Assembly (NCBI RefSeq): GCF_003311645.1
Contig: NZ_QEST01000008.1
Location: 24,948 to 88,947, forward strand
Direction of reading: 5' to 3'
DNA: 64,000 nucleotides
Source: Streptomyces sp. PT12
GTDB lineage: Bacteria > Actinomycetota > Actinomycetes > Streptomycetales > Streptomycetaceae
Part shown: piece by piece, positions 43,349 to 51,859 of the stretch
Numbering within the stretch: the stretch's first letter is position 1
Layout: each line of letters begins with the position of its first letter
Program-made: the position numbers and the translations under genes
The notes under the pieces: generated by a model
The model's input: the letters and a program-made list of their open reading frames with translations, nothing else
What the model was told of the DNA's origin: nothing
Databases searched by the model: none

Positions 43349-43747
43349 TCAGCCGGACTCGGAACGTCCCGCGCTCAGCCGGACGAGGGCCGTGCCGTCC
43401 TCGATGGCCAGCACCTCGAACGTGAGCCGGGGGTCCGTGATGTGGTCGCCCGCGGGGATCTCATAGGTGACCACGTCCATCTCGCGGCGCTCGACGAGGG
43501 TCACCCTGTCGTCCGACGTGTCGGTGATCTGGAACGTGTTGGACGTGATGCCGGGGTCGATGGGGATGTCCGTGACGCCCCTGACGGCGACCTCGCACGC
43601 GCCGTCGTAGCACGCGCCGACATCCGAGCCGGCGGCCGCGTCCGAGGGAAGGGGCGGGACATCGCAGCCGACTCCGGCGGCCACGGCGGCCACGGCGGCG
43701 CCCGCGAGCACAACGGCCGTGATCCGGCCGGGGGTTGGTGGTGTCAC
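43349..43747 (-). CDS. Secreted or lipid-anchored 132-aa protein
   Basis: A GTG-started protein with a hydrophobic leader (ITAVVLAGAAVAAVAAGVGC) whose Cys could be a lipobox, although the residue at -3 is atypical. The mature part has VGACYDGACEVAVRGVTDIP, with two close Cys, and a beta-rich end DPRLTFEVLAIEDGTALVRL. Streptomycetes carry many such short exported proteins of unknown role. It is divergent from the membrane protein at 43808, sharing a 60-bp promoter region. Confidence 0.65.
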   Translation of the reverse strand: MTPPTPGRITAVVLAGAAVAAVAAGVGCDVPPLPSDAAAGSDVGACYDGACEVAVRGVTDIPIDPGITSNTFQITDTSDDRVTLVERREMDVVTYEIPAGDHITDPRLTFEVLAIEDGTALVRLSAGRSESG

Positions 43748-43807
43748 GCGACCGATGTAGCGCACCGCCGAGGGACGGGTCCCGGGCTCCGCCGCTACCG
43801 TGACCGA

Positions 43808-44953
43808 GTGCGCGGAACGCGCACCGGGACGGCAGGCGCGGGCACGACGAGGGCGAACGCGATGGGCACCGGCACGGGAACGGGCGCGGCGGGCGCCGAA
43901 GCGGCGGGCGCCGAAGCGGCGGGCGCCGAAGCGACGGGGGCCGAAGCGGCGGGAACGGGCGCGACAGGGGCGGCGGGGCTGAGGCGGCGGGCGCGGGAGG
44001 CCGGGTTCGGGGCCGTGCGTGCGGTGTACCGGGAACGGCGCGACGGGGGCGCGTTCTTCGTCTGGCTGCTCGTGGGCCTGGTCGTCGCCCTTCCGGCCGC
44101 GTTCGGGGCGCGGAGTTGGTGGCTCGGCCTCGTGCTGTCGGTCGCGGTGCTCCTGCCGCCCGGCCTGTGGGTCCTTTTCGGGCCCGTCCCCGGGCCGTTC
44201 GGGCGGCGCTGGTACGCCGTGTGCGAGGGCGGGGTCGTCGTCCGAAGCGGTGGGCGGAGGTATGCGGCCCGTTCGTGGGAGGAGTTGGGGGAAGGGGGGA
44301 CGCGTGAGGTGTTCCCCGAGGCCGGGGCCCGAGCGTTGGAGAGCGCTCTCCGCCGGGGTTGCCCCGTCCGGTTCGCGCTGCTCAGGCAGGCGCTCGCGGT
44401 CGCCGCGGTCGGCGCGTGGCTCGCGGCGGTCGTCGCCGTCGTGGTGGCCCCCTGGGGCGCCGACCTCCTGCGGGGCGAGCAGCCGCCGTCGGCGATGCGT
44501 GACCTGGCACGGGTCTGCGCGGACGGCGGAGAGCATGGCGAGGCGGCGCCCTACGCGCCGCAAGGCCCGCACCCTGTCGCCCTGTTCGGGGACGCTGGCC
44601 TGGTCATGCTGGCGACGGTCGGGCCCGACCGCCCCGAGCCCGCGCCCGACGAGGTCCAGGTGGTGGCGTGCGTGCGCGCGTCCGAGCGGAGCTCGCCCGA
44701 GCCGGTGAGCGTGTGCCCTTACCTGGGCGGGCACTCGTTGAGCTACTACCCCGCCACCCACAGCGTCGATGTCGTCGAGGCCCGCACGGGGCGTTCGCTG
44801 GGCACGTTCACCCTGAGGGCCGCGGACGCGCCCGCCTGCCCGGCCAGCGAGATCTTCGCCGAGGGCGACTCCCACCAGGAGCGTGACCTGAGCCCTTCGG
44901 ACGAGCAGTTCGAGGCCGCGCTGGCCGAGTACGTCGCGGGCGCGGCCGAGTGA
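43808..44953 (+). CDS. Membrane protein with Ala/Gly/Glu repeat N-terminus
   Basis: A 381-aa protein. The first 60 residues are low-complexity, with GAEAA repeated four to five times from a 15-bp unit (43887-43950). Two helices follow (FFVWLLVGLVVALPAAF, WLGLVLSVAVLLPPGLWVLF), then a soluble part, a third helix (AVGAWLAAVVAVVVAPW) and an exported C-terminal domain with paired Cys (VVACVRASER, SVCPYLGGHS, APACPASEIF). No family is recognised. The start is uncertain within the repeat region; GTG 43808 is the most upstream. A GGAGAGC-GCTCTCC match at 44338-44351 lies inside the coding region. Confidence 0.65.
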   Translation: MRGTRTGTAGAGTTRANAMGTGTGTGAAGAEAAGAEAAGAEATGAEAAGTGATGAAGLRRRAREAGFGAVRAVYRERRDGGAFFVWLLVGLVVALPAAFGARSWWLGLVLSVAVLLPPGLWVLFGPVPGPFGRRWYAVCEGGVVVRSGGRRYAARSWEELGEGGTREVFPEAGARALESALRRGCPVRFALLRQALAVAAVGAWLAAVVAVVVAPWGADLLRGEQPPSAMRDLARVCADGGEHGEAAPYAPQGPHPVALFGDAGLVMLATVGPDRPEPAPDEVQVVACVRASERSSPEPVSVCPYLGGHSLSYYPATHSVDVVEARTGRSLGTFTLRAADAPACPASEIFAEGDSHQERDLSPSDEQFEAALAEYVAGAAE

Positions 44954-45020
44954 CCGGCCGACCCACCGGCGCACTCACCTGCCCACAAGGGCGGTTGGGG
45001 ATCGTGAGCCCGTCGGCGGC

Positions 45021-45075
45021 GGCAGCCACGGAGCGGCAGCCATGGAGCGGCAGTCATGGAGCGGCAGTCACGGGG
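45021..45075. repeat. 14-bp tandem repeat
   Basis: Nearly four copies of GGCAGYCATGGAGC lie between the membrane-protein stop and the DinB gene end. The 44954-45127 gap otherwise holds no gene. Confidence 0.75.
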
Positions 45076-45127
45076 CGTCATGGAGTCCACGTGGGTTGCC
45101 GAGGCTCGAACACCGGTTGCCGAGAAG

Positions 45128-45691
45128 TCAGATTCGGTGCGCTGCGGCTCCGTCCTGCCAGCGGTAGAGGTCGCGCAGCAGGGAAATCTCGGCGCCGTGA
45201 TGGATCAGCTCCCTGTTGACATGCAGGACGATGCCCTCCATGGGGCGACGCTCGGGACCCACGCTGGGCGGATTCTCCAGGTCAGCGTCCGAGAGTTCGC
45301 GGACCCCCGCGTTCCATCTCCCATACGTCTCGTCGAGCTGTTTCAGCGCCTCGTCGGCGGTCCCCGCGTAGGCGAATGTCCGGAAGTCGACGTCCTGGCC
45401 GCCGAAGTGCCATCCGACCCGATAGCCCAGGCAGGAGACGACGATGTGCGCCAGCCGCCAGGCCATCGTGGTCACCGGCGCGGGCACCGGGTCAGGGGAC
45501 GCGAAGTCCATCGTCCACGCCCCCGAACCCGCCGACATCGGTGCGGCCGACGTGCCACGTGGGCGGATGCTCCAGCAGCCGCGCACCGGCTCCCAGAAGT
45601 ACTCCTCATCGGTCAGACCGTCCAGCCGCGGCCGCAGGTTCTTGCGCCAGTACCAGTCCAACTGCTCCGCGAGCCGCTCACTTCTTGTCAT
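45128..45691 (-). CDS. DinB-superfamily protein
   Basis: The 187-aa protein is a four-helix-bundle DinB_2 member: AEQLDWYWRKNLRPRLDGLT, TTMAWRLAHIVVSCLGYRVG (first metal His) and VLHVNRELIHHGAEISLLRD with the HxxxHH-type motif. These proteins bind a divalent metal; several use mycothiol or bacillithiol in actinomycetes and firmicutes. The substrate is unknown. It is monocistronic, with the promoter in the 45692-45858 gap, which shows no other feature. Confidence 0.9.
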   Translation of the reverse strand: MTRSERLAEQLDWYWRKNLRPRLDGLTDEEYFWEPVRGCWSIRPRGTSAAPMSAGSGAWTMDFASPDPVPAPVTTMAWRLAHIVVSCLGYRVGWHFGGQDVDFRTFAYAGTADEALKQLDETYGRWNAGVRELSDADLENPPSVGPERRPMEGIVLHVNRELIHHGAEISLLRDLYRWQDGAAAHRI

Positions 45692-45974
45692 TTCCGCACA
45701 CTACAGACAACGCAGCCCTGGCGCCGGAAGATAACGCCGGGGGCTGATGCGCCCGTCGGGCCGTGCCGCCGCGAGCGGCTGTTCGACGTTGACAACCGGC
45801 TGGCCGGGTGGGTTCCCCGTCCCGAATGCCACAGCCACGACCGATGACATGACGTTGATCAAGGCCGCGGACTTCCGTCCGTGATCAGCGCGAGTACCCC
45901 GAGCGAGCGCCACGGCAGAGCCTTCGACCCGCATGTTCGACGATGGCGCGGGCTCACCGGCCCACCGGCCGAGC

Positions 45975-46719
45975 GGCCGTCCTCCGCCTCGACGCGGAAG
46001 AACGAGACCGAGAACGTCCGGCGGCGCCTCCCGTCCGCCGAGCGCCACGGGTACTCGCGGTCGATCACGGGCGCGCCGTGGTCGAGCACCCGCCGCGTCG
46101 TGGTCACGAGGCCGGGGGAGTCGAAGCCCTCGGGTATCTCCGTCACCGGGCGTCCCACCTGGTCCCGCGGGCCGCGTTCGGTCGCCCGCGCCGCCGTGCC
46201 GTTCATCCAGAGCGGGCGCAGCTTCGTGTCCCAGACGCCGATGGCCATGGGGGAGCGGTGCGGCAGCACCGCCACGCCTCGTCCGCCGCGCCCTCGCCGC
46301 CGTGCGCCAAGATCAGGGCCCCCGCGGTGAACAGCCACTTTGCCTCCCGCCCTCGGCCGACAGGGCGAGACGCGCACCCGCAGCGGCACCGCGTGGCCCT
46401 CCCGGTGCCGCACCTCCGTGAACCCCGCCCAGCCGGTGCGGACGCGCAGGACGCGGGAGAGGCCGCCGTCCGGGCCGCCTCCGGGGTCGGCCAGCAGGAG
46501 CGCGGCGACGGAACGCCCCATCACGTCGGCGGCCCCGTGCCCGAGCAGGCGCTCCGCGCCGGGCGACCAGGCGGTGACGGCGCCGTTCGCGTCCGTCACC
46601 GCGACGGCGGGCTCGCCCGCCACCGCGGGCGCGTCCCTCACCGCGGGCGTGGGGGACGCCGCGGGCGCGGGTGACGCCGTGTCGGCCGCCTCGCGATCCG
46701 GTGGGCCAGTTCCCCTCAC
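45975..46719 (-). pseudogene. PAS-PAS fragment of a SpoIIE-type phosphatase
   Basis: The minus-strand frame holds two PAS domains: VAVTDANGAVTAWSPGAERL with LLGHGAADVMGRSVAALLLA, and SPMAIGVWDTKLRPLWMNGT with GAPVIDREYPWRS. It breaks off after FRVEAEDGR, before the GAF and phosphatase domains that follow in complete proteins, and the linker between the PAS domains looks degraded. Translation could start at GTG 46719. What remains would sense but not signal, so I treat it as a truncated gene. Confidence 0.65.
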
Positions 46720-46817
46720 GCTCGACCGTCGTGTGTCCCCGCAGCCCTCATGGTGGCTCCGGTGCCCAGGGGCGGCGACCGGACGGCGCGGGCCACGCGT
46801 TTGGTCCGCACCATTGT

Positions 46818-46835
46818 CACTTAATCGGTTTAGTG
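46818..46835. promoter_or_regulatory. LacI-type operator upstream of the mannanase
   Basis: CACTTAATCGGTTTAGTG is an AT-rich imperfect dyad around a central CG (14 of 18 positions symmetric), 51 bp upstream of the GH26 start. It is a different motif from the GGAGAGCGCTCTCC family, so a different LacI-type repressor is implied. Confidence 0.55.
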
Positions 46836-46885
46836 CTTCCATGCCGACGACAGCCTCAACTCCCGCTCCCCCCACGGAGGTTGGT

Positions 46886-47914
46886 ATGCGAGCACGCTCT
46901 CCCGCGCTTCTGTGCGCCGCGCTTCTCCTGGCCCTCACGGGCGGTCCCGCCGCGGCCGACGCCGACGAGCCGCCGCCCTCGTCCTCGCCCCCTGCCGTGT
47001 CGGCCGCCCCGCCGAGCGATGTCCTGGGATTCCTGCGGGACATCTCAGGGCAGCGGACGGTCACGGGGCAGCACAACAAGGAGCCCAACTCCTGGCCCTC
47101 GCAGTACACCGCCCAGGTGCACCAGATCACCGGCCTCTATCCGGGCCTGTGGGGCGGCGACTTCCTCTTCAGGGCGGACGACGTGGCCCACCGCCAGACC
47201 ATGATCGACCAGGCGAAGACCGAGTGGGCCAATGGCTCGTTGGTCTCGCTCACCTGGCACGTCTGCCCGCCCACGCGCGGCTCGTCGTGCGACTGGGATT
47301 CCGGCACCGGAATCATGGACGACCTGTCCACCGAGCAGTGGAACGAGCTCGTCACCGATGGTACGCCCCTGAACCAGGCGTGGAAGTCCCGCCTCGACGA
47401 GGCCGTTCCCTACCTCCAGCAGCTGGAGGACGAGGGCGTCCCGGTGCTGTGGCGGCCTCTGCACGAGATGAACGACCCCTGGGCATGGTGGGGCGGCCGC
47501 CGCGGCGCCGACGGCAGCAGCAGGCTCTACCGGATCACCCACGACTACCTCGAGAACACCAGGGGATTGAGCAATCTCCTCTGGGTCTGGAACGTCAAGG
47601 ACCTGGATGCGCAGGGAATTCCTGATTTCTATCCCGGCGACTCCTATGTCGACGTGGTCTCCATCGACATGTGGAACCAGGACTTCCCCTCGGGCGCCTA
47701 TTACGACGTCCTCAGGTCGCTCGCGGGCGACAAGCCGTTGGCCCTGGCGGAGGTGGGCCGCATTCCCTCGCCCGCCCAGCTGGCGTCCCAGCCCGAGTGG
47801 ACCTATTTCATGGGCTGGTCGGAACAGCTCACCGACCCCGCCTACAACTCTCCCGACGCGATCAGGAACACCTACGGCGACGACCGCAGCCTCAATCAGG
47901 GCGAGTTGAACTGA
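46886..47914 (+). CDS. Secreted GH26 beta-mannanase
   Basis: A 342-aa exported enzyme with a Sec signal peptide (MRARSPALLCAALLLALTGG, cleavage near AAADA) and a Pro/Ser linker. The GH26 catalytic domain begins at about residue 48 (SGQRTVTGQHNKEPNSWPSQ). The acid/base Glu194 lies in LWRPLHEMNDPWAWWG and the nucleophile Glu289 in LALAEVGRIPS. It would hydrolyse beta-1,4-mannan outside the cell. GGAGG precedes the ATG. No binding module follows. It is monocistronic, behind a LacI-type site. Confidence 0.93.
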   Translation: MRARSPALLCAALLLALTGGPAAADADEPPPSSSPPAVSAAPPSDVLGFLRDISGQRTVTGQHNKEPNSWPSQYTAQVHQITGLYPGLWGGDFLFRADDVAHRQTMIDQAKTEWANGSLVSLTWHVCPPTRGSSCDWDSGTGIMDDLSTEQWNELVTDGTPLNQAWKSRLDEAVPYLQQLEDEGVPVLWRPLHEMNDPWAWWGGRRGADGSSRLYRITHDYLENTRGLSNLLWVWNVKDLDAQGIPDFYPGDSYVDVVSIDMWNQDFPSGAYYDVLRSLAGDKPLALAEVGRIPSPAQLASQPEWTYFMGWSEQLTDPAYNSPDAIRNTYGDDRSLNQGELN

Positions 47915-47944
47915 TCAGGGCGAGCTGAGCCGAACGTTCCCGTC

Positions 47945-48035
47945 CGCGCTCGCTCGTTGGCACTCGCTCGTCCGCGCTCGCTCGTCCGCGCTCGTTCATC
48001 GGCGTCGGCGCTCGTTCGTCGGCGTCGGCGTCGGG
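47945..48035. repeat. 12-14-bp tandem repeat downstream of the mannanase
   Basis: Imperfect units of CGCTCGCTCGTCCG and GCGTCGGCGCTCGTTC fill the gap between the GH26 and VOC genes. No gene or clear terminator is visible there. Confidence 0.7.
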
Positions 48036-48070
48036 CGGGGGCCCCGGCACCGGGTGGCGGGTGCCGGGGC

Positions 48071-48487
48071 TCACCGGCCGCGGGGCTGGCTGAAACGGAG
48101 CATGTTGCCCGAGGGGTCGCGGAACGCGCAGTCGCGGACGCCATACGGCTGGTCGATCGGCTCCTGGAGCACCTCGCCCCCGGCGGCCCGGATGCGCTCG
48201 AACGTGGCGTCGCAGTCGTCGGTGCTGAAGATGACGCCGCGCAGCAGGCCCTTGGCCAGCAGCTCCGCCATGGCCTCCTTGTCCGCGGCCGGGGCGTTCG
48301 GGTCGGCGAGCGGCGGCTCGAGGACGATGTCCACATCGGGCTGCGAAGGCGCGCCGACGGTCACCCAACGCATCCCCTCGAACCCGACGTCGTTGCGCAC
48401 CTCCAGGCCGAGTACGTCGCGGTAGAAGGCGAGCGCCTTGTCGTGGTCGTCGACGGCGATGAAGCACTGCGAGAGATTGATGGTCAT
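48071..48487 (-). CDS. VOC-family (glyoxalase-like) protein
   Basis: A 138-aa protein with two beta-alpha-beta-beta-beta modules of the vicinal oxygen chelate fold: SQCFIAVDDHDKALAFYRDV at the start and PYGVRDCAFRDPSGNMLRFS at the end. Members include glyoxalases, dioxygenases and drug-binding proteins; the specific activity cannot be read. I choose ATG 48487 (MTINLSQCF) over the longer frame because the VOC fold starts there. Confidence 0.88.
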   Translation of the reverse strand: MTINLSQCFIAVDDHDKALAFYRDVLGLEVRNDVGFEGMRWVTVGAPSQPDVDIVLEPPLADPNAPAADKEAMAELLAKGLLRGVIFSTDDCDATFERIRAAGGEVLQEPIDQPYGVRDCAFRDPSGNMLRFSQPRGR

Positions 48488-48721
48488 GGCGTGCACGTTA
48501 CGGGCGGAGTGCGGGCTTCGCTTCTTCATTCGTGATCGGTCGGCTGTGGCCGGTTGGCGGCCGGTTGACCGGTGGCCTGCCGAGGTGGCGCGTCCCCTTC
48601 GGGCCTGCCCCGGCCGCCGCTGTCGTCGCTCCCCGCGCGCGGGTCGAGCTGATGTAGAAGTGCGCCGCGGCGCCCCACAACGCCAGAAGGTCGGCGGACG
48701 GCGAACGGGAGGGAGTTCAGT

Positions 48722-48756
48722 GGAGAGCGCTCTCCGTTAGTCGGAGAGCGCTCTCC
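48722..48756. promoter_or_regulatory. Twin GGAGAGC-GCTCTCC palindromes
   Basis: Two perfect 14-bp dyads, 48722-48735 and 48743-48756, are spaced 21 bp centre to centre, two helical turns, which allows cooperative binding on one face of the DNA. Confidence 0.75.
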
Positions 48757-48857
48757 ACGCCCCCGTCTCCGAGGAGCTGACCGGTGTCACCCTCCCCGAA
48801 CCCAGCCCGGGCCAGCCCGGGCCGGGCAGGGGTCGCGTTCCTCGGCGGGGGGAGTAC

Positions 48858-48873
48858 GGGAGAGCGCTCTCCC
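48858..48873. promoter_or_regulatory. GGGAGAGC-GCTCTCCC palindrome
   Basis: A perfect 16-bp dyad 64 bp upstream of the ATG at 48938; it could regulate that gene or be a leftover of a lost one. Confidence 0.7.
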
Positions 48874-48937
48874 GGGGGGATCCCCGCCGCCGCGCGATGA
48901 GTTCCCGTGGCCTTGGCCCTTGTGGTCCACTGCCCTC

Positions 48938-49315
48938 ATGAGTCTGTCGGTGGACGTCTTCGTCGTGGAGGCGGGCGGCGCGATCCGGGTGCTCGACGTT
49001 CCGGCCGGGTGCTCCGACCTGGCGGGGTTCGAGCACTGGCGCACGACCGTGTGGGGTTCGGACGCGGTCCGCTCGCTCGGCGCGCGGTTCCTCCCGGTCC
49101 TGGCCGATGCCGACCTGCGGGTCGAGCTCGACCAGGTAACCGCTCTCCTGCGCGAATGCGCCCTGCTCACCGACCATCTGGGCCACATCGCCGCCGCCAC
49201 CGACCCGGCGCGGACGGCCGAGGAGCACCGCCACCAGATAGCGGCCCGCCTCGCCACCATCGAGGACGCGGCCAGGCGCGCCCAGGCGATCGGCGGCGGC
49301 GTCCTCATCTGGTGA
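48938..49315 (+). CDS. 125-aa conserved hypothetical protein
   Basis: A soluble, largely helical protein, MSLSVDVFVVEAGGAIRVLD, with RVELDQVTALLRECALLTDH and EEHRHQIAARLATIEDAARR, a probable coiled-coil pair. Small proteins of this length and composition are common in streptomycetes. The Shine-Dalgarno is weak. A LacI-type palindrome lies upstream. Function unknown. Confidence 0.65.
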   Translation: MSLSVDVFVVEAGGAIRVLDVPAGCSDLAGFEHWRTTVWGSDAVRSLGARFLPVLADADLRVELDQVTALLRECALLTDHLGHIAAATDPARTAEEHRHQIAARLATIEDAARRAQAIGGGVLIW

Positions 49316-49532
49316 GCCTGGCGCCGCCGCCAGCCCCGGTGCCGCCCGCCCGCCCCGGACACCGCCGCCAGCCCTCGGGGGGCGGTGCGGCCCGGCCCGG
49401 CCCGGCGGTCAACGGCGGGCGGGTCGACGGACAGTGGCGGGCGGGTGGGGCGACGGTCGGAAGTGAACGTTCCCGCGAGGGAGTTGACGTGCTTCCCCGC
49501 TCGCCGGGTCATCGATGGCCCCTCGGCGGCGG

Positions 49533-49868
49533 TCAGTTGCCGCGAGGCGCGTACATGATCAGCGCCATCCCGGCCAGGCAGACCGCCGCGCCGACGAGGT
49601 CGAAGCGATCGGGCCGGTAGCCGTCGGCGATCACGCCCCAGGCGATCGAACCGGCCACGAAGATCCCGCCGTAGGCAGCGAGAATGCGGCCGAAGTTGTC
49701 GTCCGTCTGGAAGGTGGCCACCACCCCGTAGAGCCCCAGCGCGATGACCCCCGCGCCGACCCAGACCCAGCCGCGGTGCTCGCGGAGGCCCTGCCACACC
49801 AGCCAGGCACCCCCGGTCTCGAACAGCGCGGCGACGACGAACAGGGCGATCGAACGGGCGACGAGCAC
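49533..49868 (-). CDS. YnfA-family membrane protein
   Basis: A 111-aa protein with four membrane helices: [60 protein letters not shown] and [18 protein letters not shown]. This is the UPF0060/YnfA family, structurally close to small multidrug-resistance transporters. The GTG start lies 48 bp after the MerR-type regulator and the two are probably co-transcribed, suggesting metal- or toxin-inducible export (inference). Confidence 0.92.
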   Translation of the reverse strand: MLVARSIALFVVAALFETGGAWLVWQGLREHRGWVWVGAGVIALGLYGVVATFQTDDNFGRILAAYGGIFVAGSIAWGVIADGYRPDRFDLVGAAVCLAGMALIMYAPRGN

Positions 49869-49915
49869 GGACGGTCCTTCCGGAAGAGGAGGAGAAGGCG
49901 GGGGAGCGGTGGGCG

Positions 49916-50719
49916 TCAGGCGACGTCGGCGAACAACTCGGCCAGCAGGCCCGCGCCCTCGGCCGGTGCCCGCACCTGAAGGTGGAGGTCGGGGCCTTCG
50001 AGGTGGAGGCGGAAGTCGAGGAAGGCGCAGCAGGACTGTTCGGCCGCGGCGAGCCCAGCCACCGCGGCGGCGCGCGCGGAGGGCAGCGTCAGCCGCAGCC
50101 CGTCGGGGATCTCGCGGCGGCGGGCGCCGTCAAGGACGCGCCGCCAGGCGGCGACCCGTTCGAAGGCTTCCTCGCCACTCAACGAGCAGGCCACCGGCGC
50201 CGAACGCCAACGCTCCGCCTCAACCGGCCCCGGACGTGCGGCGATCGGCTGCCAGCCGGGGGCCGGGGCGGCGGGGGCCGGGGCGACAGGGAGCGGGGCG
50301 GCGGAGGGCGGGGCGGCGGCGAGGAAGCCGCAGCGCGGGTCGCAACGGCCGGTGCGGTCAGGCAGCGTGTCCAGGTGCGCGAGCGCGGCGCGCAGGGTGG
50401 TGGTGAACGCGGCCAGTTCCGCGGCCCGTTCGTCGGCCGCAGCAAGGCGCGCGGCGACCCTCGGCCGGAGGTCGGCCTTCACCTCCCGGCAGGCCCCCGA
50501 CTCCCACACCGCGAGCAGCTCGGCGATCTCGTCGAGCGCGAGCCCGAGGTGCTTGGCCGCGCCGATGAACGTCAGCCGTTCCACCGTCTCCTCGCCATAG
50601 CGGCGATAGCCCGACGCGGTCCTGTCGGCGGGCAGCAGCCCGGCCGTCTCGTAGAACCGCAGCGTGGTCGCCGGAACGCCGGTGCGTTCGGCGAGCTGGG
50701 AGATCCGCATGGCGCTCAT
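49916..50719 (-). CDS. MerR-family regulator with Cys-rich C-terminal domain
   Basis: A 267-aa regulator. The N-terminal MerR helix-turn-helix ([38 protein letters not shown]) is followed by the dimerisation helix and Cys in [11 protein letters not shown] and [12 protein letters not shown], which may bind metal. A fused C-terminal domain has [15 protein letters not shown] and [20 protein letters not shown], seen in some mercury- or arsenic-related actinomycete regulators. The start is ATG 50719 or 50710. It probably controls the YnfA gene downstream. Confidence 0.87.
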   Translation of the reverse strand: MSAMRISQLAERTGVPATTLRFYETAGLLPADRTASGYRRYGEETVERLTFIGAAKHLGLALDEIAELLAVWESGACREVKADLRPRVAARLAAADERAAELAAFTTTLRAALAHLDTLPDRTGRCDPRCGFLAAAPPSAAPLPVAPAPAAPAPGWQPIAARPGPVEAERWRSAPVACSLSGEEAFERVAAWRRVLDGARRREIPDGLRLTLPSARAAAVAGLAAAEQSCCAFLDFRLHLEGPDLHLQVRAPAEGAGLLAELFADVA

Positions 50720-50793
50720 GCCGTCGACCGTAAACCTTCGACATGGCTCGAAGGTCAAGTCCGCCGAGGCGCGCCCGGCGAGGCAAGAGCCGT

Positions 50794-50809
50794 GGGAGAG
50801 CGCTCTCCG
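50794..50809. promoter_or_regulatory. LacI-type palindrome before the truncated LacI gene
   Basis: GGGAGAGC-GCTCTCC lies about 32 bp upstream of the ATG at 50840, the position for autoregulation by the LacI-type regulator whose remnant starts there. Confidence 0.75.
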
Positions 50810-50839
50810 CACCCTTTCGCGAGCTGCTATAAAGGCCGA

Positions 50840-51073
50840 ATGAGCGACCGGTCGTCTCCCAGGCCCTCCCCCACGCTCGAGGACGTGGCGCGAGTAGCGG
50901 GTGTTTCCCGGGCCACCGTCTCCCGGGTGATCAACCAGATCCGCAACGTCGGCCAGGGCGGCGCCGAGACGTTCGCGGTCTCCGGGGTGGGCCGCCATGT
51001 CCACGTGCTCGGCACGGCGCGCGGCACCGGATGGGGCTACTCCCTCTGCGAGTTCGGCGTCTACCGCTCCTGA
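50840..51073 (+). pseudogene. LacI regulator N-terminus fused to another protein's C-terminus
   Basis: A 77-aa frame. Residues about 10-38 are a LacI DNA-binding domain (SPTLEDVARVAGVSRATVSR, VINQIRNV). At about residue 40 the hinge and sugar-binding domain are replaced by GRHVHVLGTARGTGWGYSLC and EFGVYRS, a typical ending of F5/8 type C (discoidin/CBM32-like) domains from secreted glycosidases. A deletion has removed the body of lacI and of a downstream glycosidase. If made, the product would have a DNA reader without a ligand domain. Palindromes lie on both sides. Confidence 0.8.
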
Positions 51074-51077
51074 GGCG

Positions 51078-51093
51078 GGGAGAGCGCTCTCCC
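51078..51093. promoter_or_regulatory. GGGAGAGC-GCTCTCCC palindrome after the LacI chimera
   Basis: A perfect 16-bp dyad five bases after the chimera stop. It probably once controlled a glycosidase gene that was deleted. Confidence 0.72.
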
Positions 51094-51172
51094 GCCCCCC
51101 GCATCCGCCGCATCCCCCGCGCGCCCCCGCCCCCGTTCCCCGCCCGTCCGGGCGGGGAACGGGGGCCTTCGG

Positions 51173-51859
51173 TCAGCTCACGTTGAGGTTGGAGCTGCCG
51201 CTGCTCTGGTAGCCCTCGGTCGCGAGGATCATGTAGTAGCTGAAGTTCCCCAGGGCCATCCCGGCACGGGACCATGCGTCGAAGTGGGTGCCGGTGTTGA
51301 TGGTCCCGCCCGTCTTCTTCGACTGACGGACGCTCCAGAACTGCGGGAACGTCTTGGTGCCCTCGACGGACGGGGCGTTGTAACGCATCGTGCGGTAGAT
51401 GTCGAACGTGCCGCCGTCGGCGTTGACCGTGCCGCGGTGCTCGCCCGTGGGCCGGTAGGTGCCCCAGCTGTCGACGATGTAGTACTCGACGAGCGGGTTG
51501 GACGTCCAGCCGTAGAGGCACAGATAGCCGTTGCCTGACGGGTTGAAGCTACCCGAGTAGTTGACGTTGCGGCGGCTGCCGTTGCTCCACCCCTTGCCGC
51601 AGACGAAGTTCCCGGTGTTGCGCCACGAAGTGCCGTAGTTGCCACCGGAGCCCAGGGTCATGGAGACGGTTCCCTGGGCGTCGGTCCAGAACGAGTAGTA
51701 GTAGCCGTTGTGAACTCCGGTCTGATTCTGGGTGATGGTCTCCTGGGCACGGGCGATGCCGGGGACCACGAGCGCGGAGGCGCCGAGCGCCAGGGCGCCG
51801 GCACCGCCGACGAAGCCCCTTCGACTGAGCGAACGGGCGGGGGCGTTGTCCATCTCCAT
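51173..51859 (-). CDS. Secreted GH11 endo-1,4-beta-xylanase
   Basis: A 228-aa single-domain xylanase with a Tat signal ([17 protein letters not shown]). The GH11 jelly roll has [20 protein letters not shown], the nucleophile Glu125 in [13 protein letters not shown] and the acid/base Glu215 in [11 protein letters not shown]. The thumb region [20 protein letters not shown] is canonical. It ends at SSNLNVS, where many Streptomyces homologues continue into a linker and cellulose/xylan-binding module, so this is a short form. GAGGAGG precedes the ATG. Confidence 0.95.
   Translation of the reverse strand: MEMDNAPARSLSRRGFVGGAGALALGASALVVPGIARAQETITQNQTGVHNGYYYSFWTDAQGTVSMTLGSGGNYGTSWRNTGNFVCGKGWSNGSRRNVNYSGSFNPSGNGYLCLYGWTSNPLVEYYIVDSWGTYRPTGEHRGTVNADGGTFDIYRTMRYNAPSVEGTKTFPQFWSVRQSKKTGGTINTGTHFDAWSRAGMALGNFSYYMILATEGYQSSGSSNLNVS

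Larger units (their letters stand above)
48488..48937. other. 450-bp gene-free region with three LacI-type sites
   Basis: No convincing gene lies here. It holds palindromes at 48722-48735, 48743-48756 and 48858-48873. Coding-like texture is weak throughout. Confidence 0.6.

Noticed and set aside
44338-44351. GGAGAGC-GCTCTCC match inside the membrane-protein gene as a functional operator
   Set aside because: It is in the middle of a coding frame with no nearby promoter. I list it as part of the motif scatter but not as a regulatory site.
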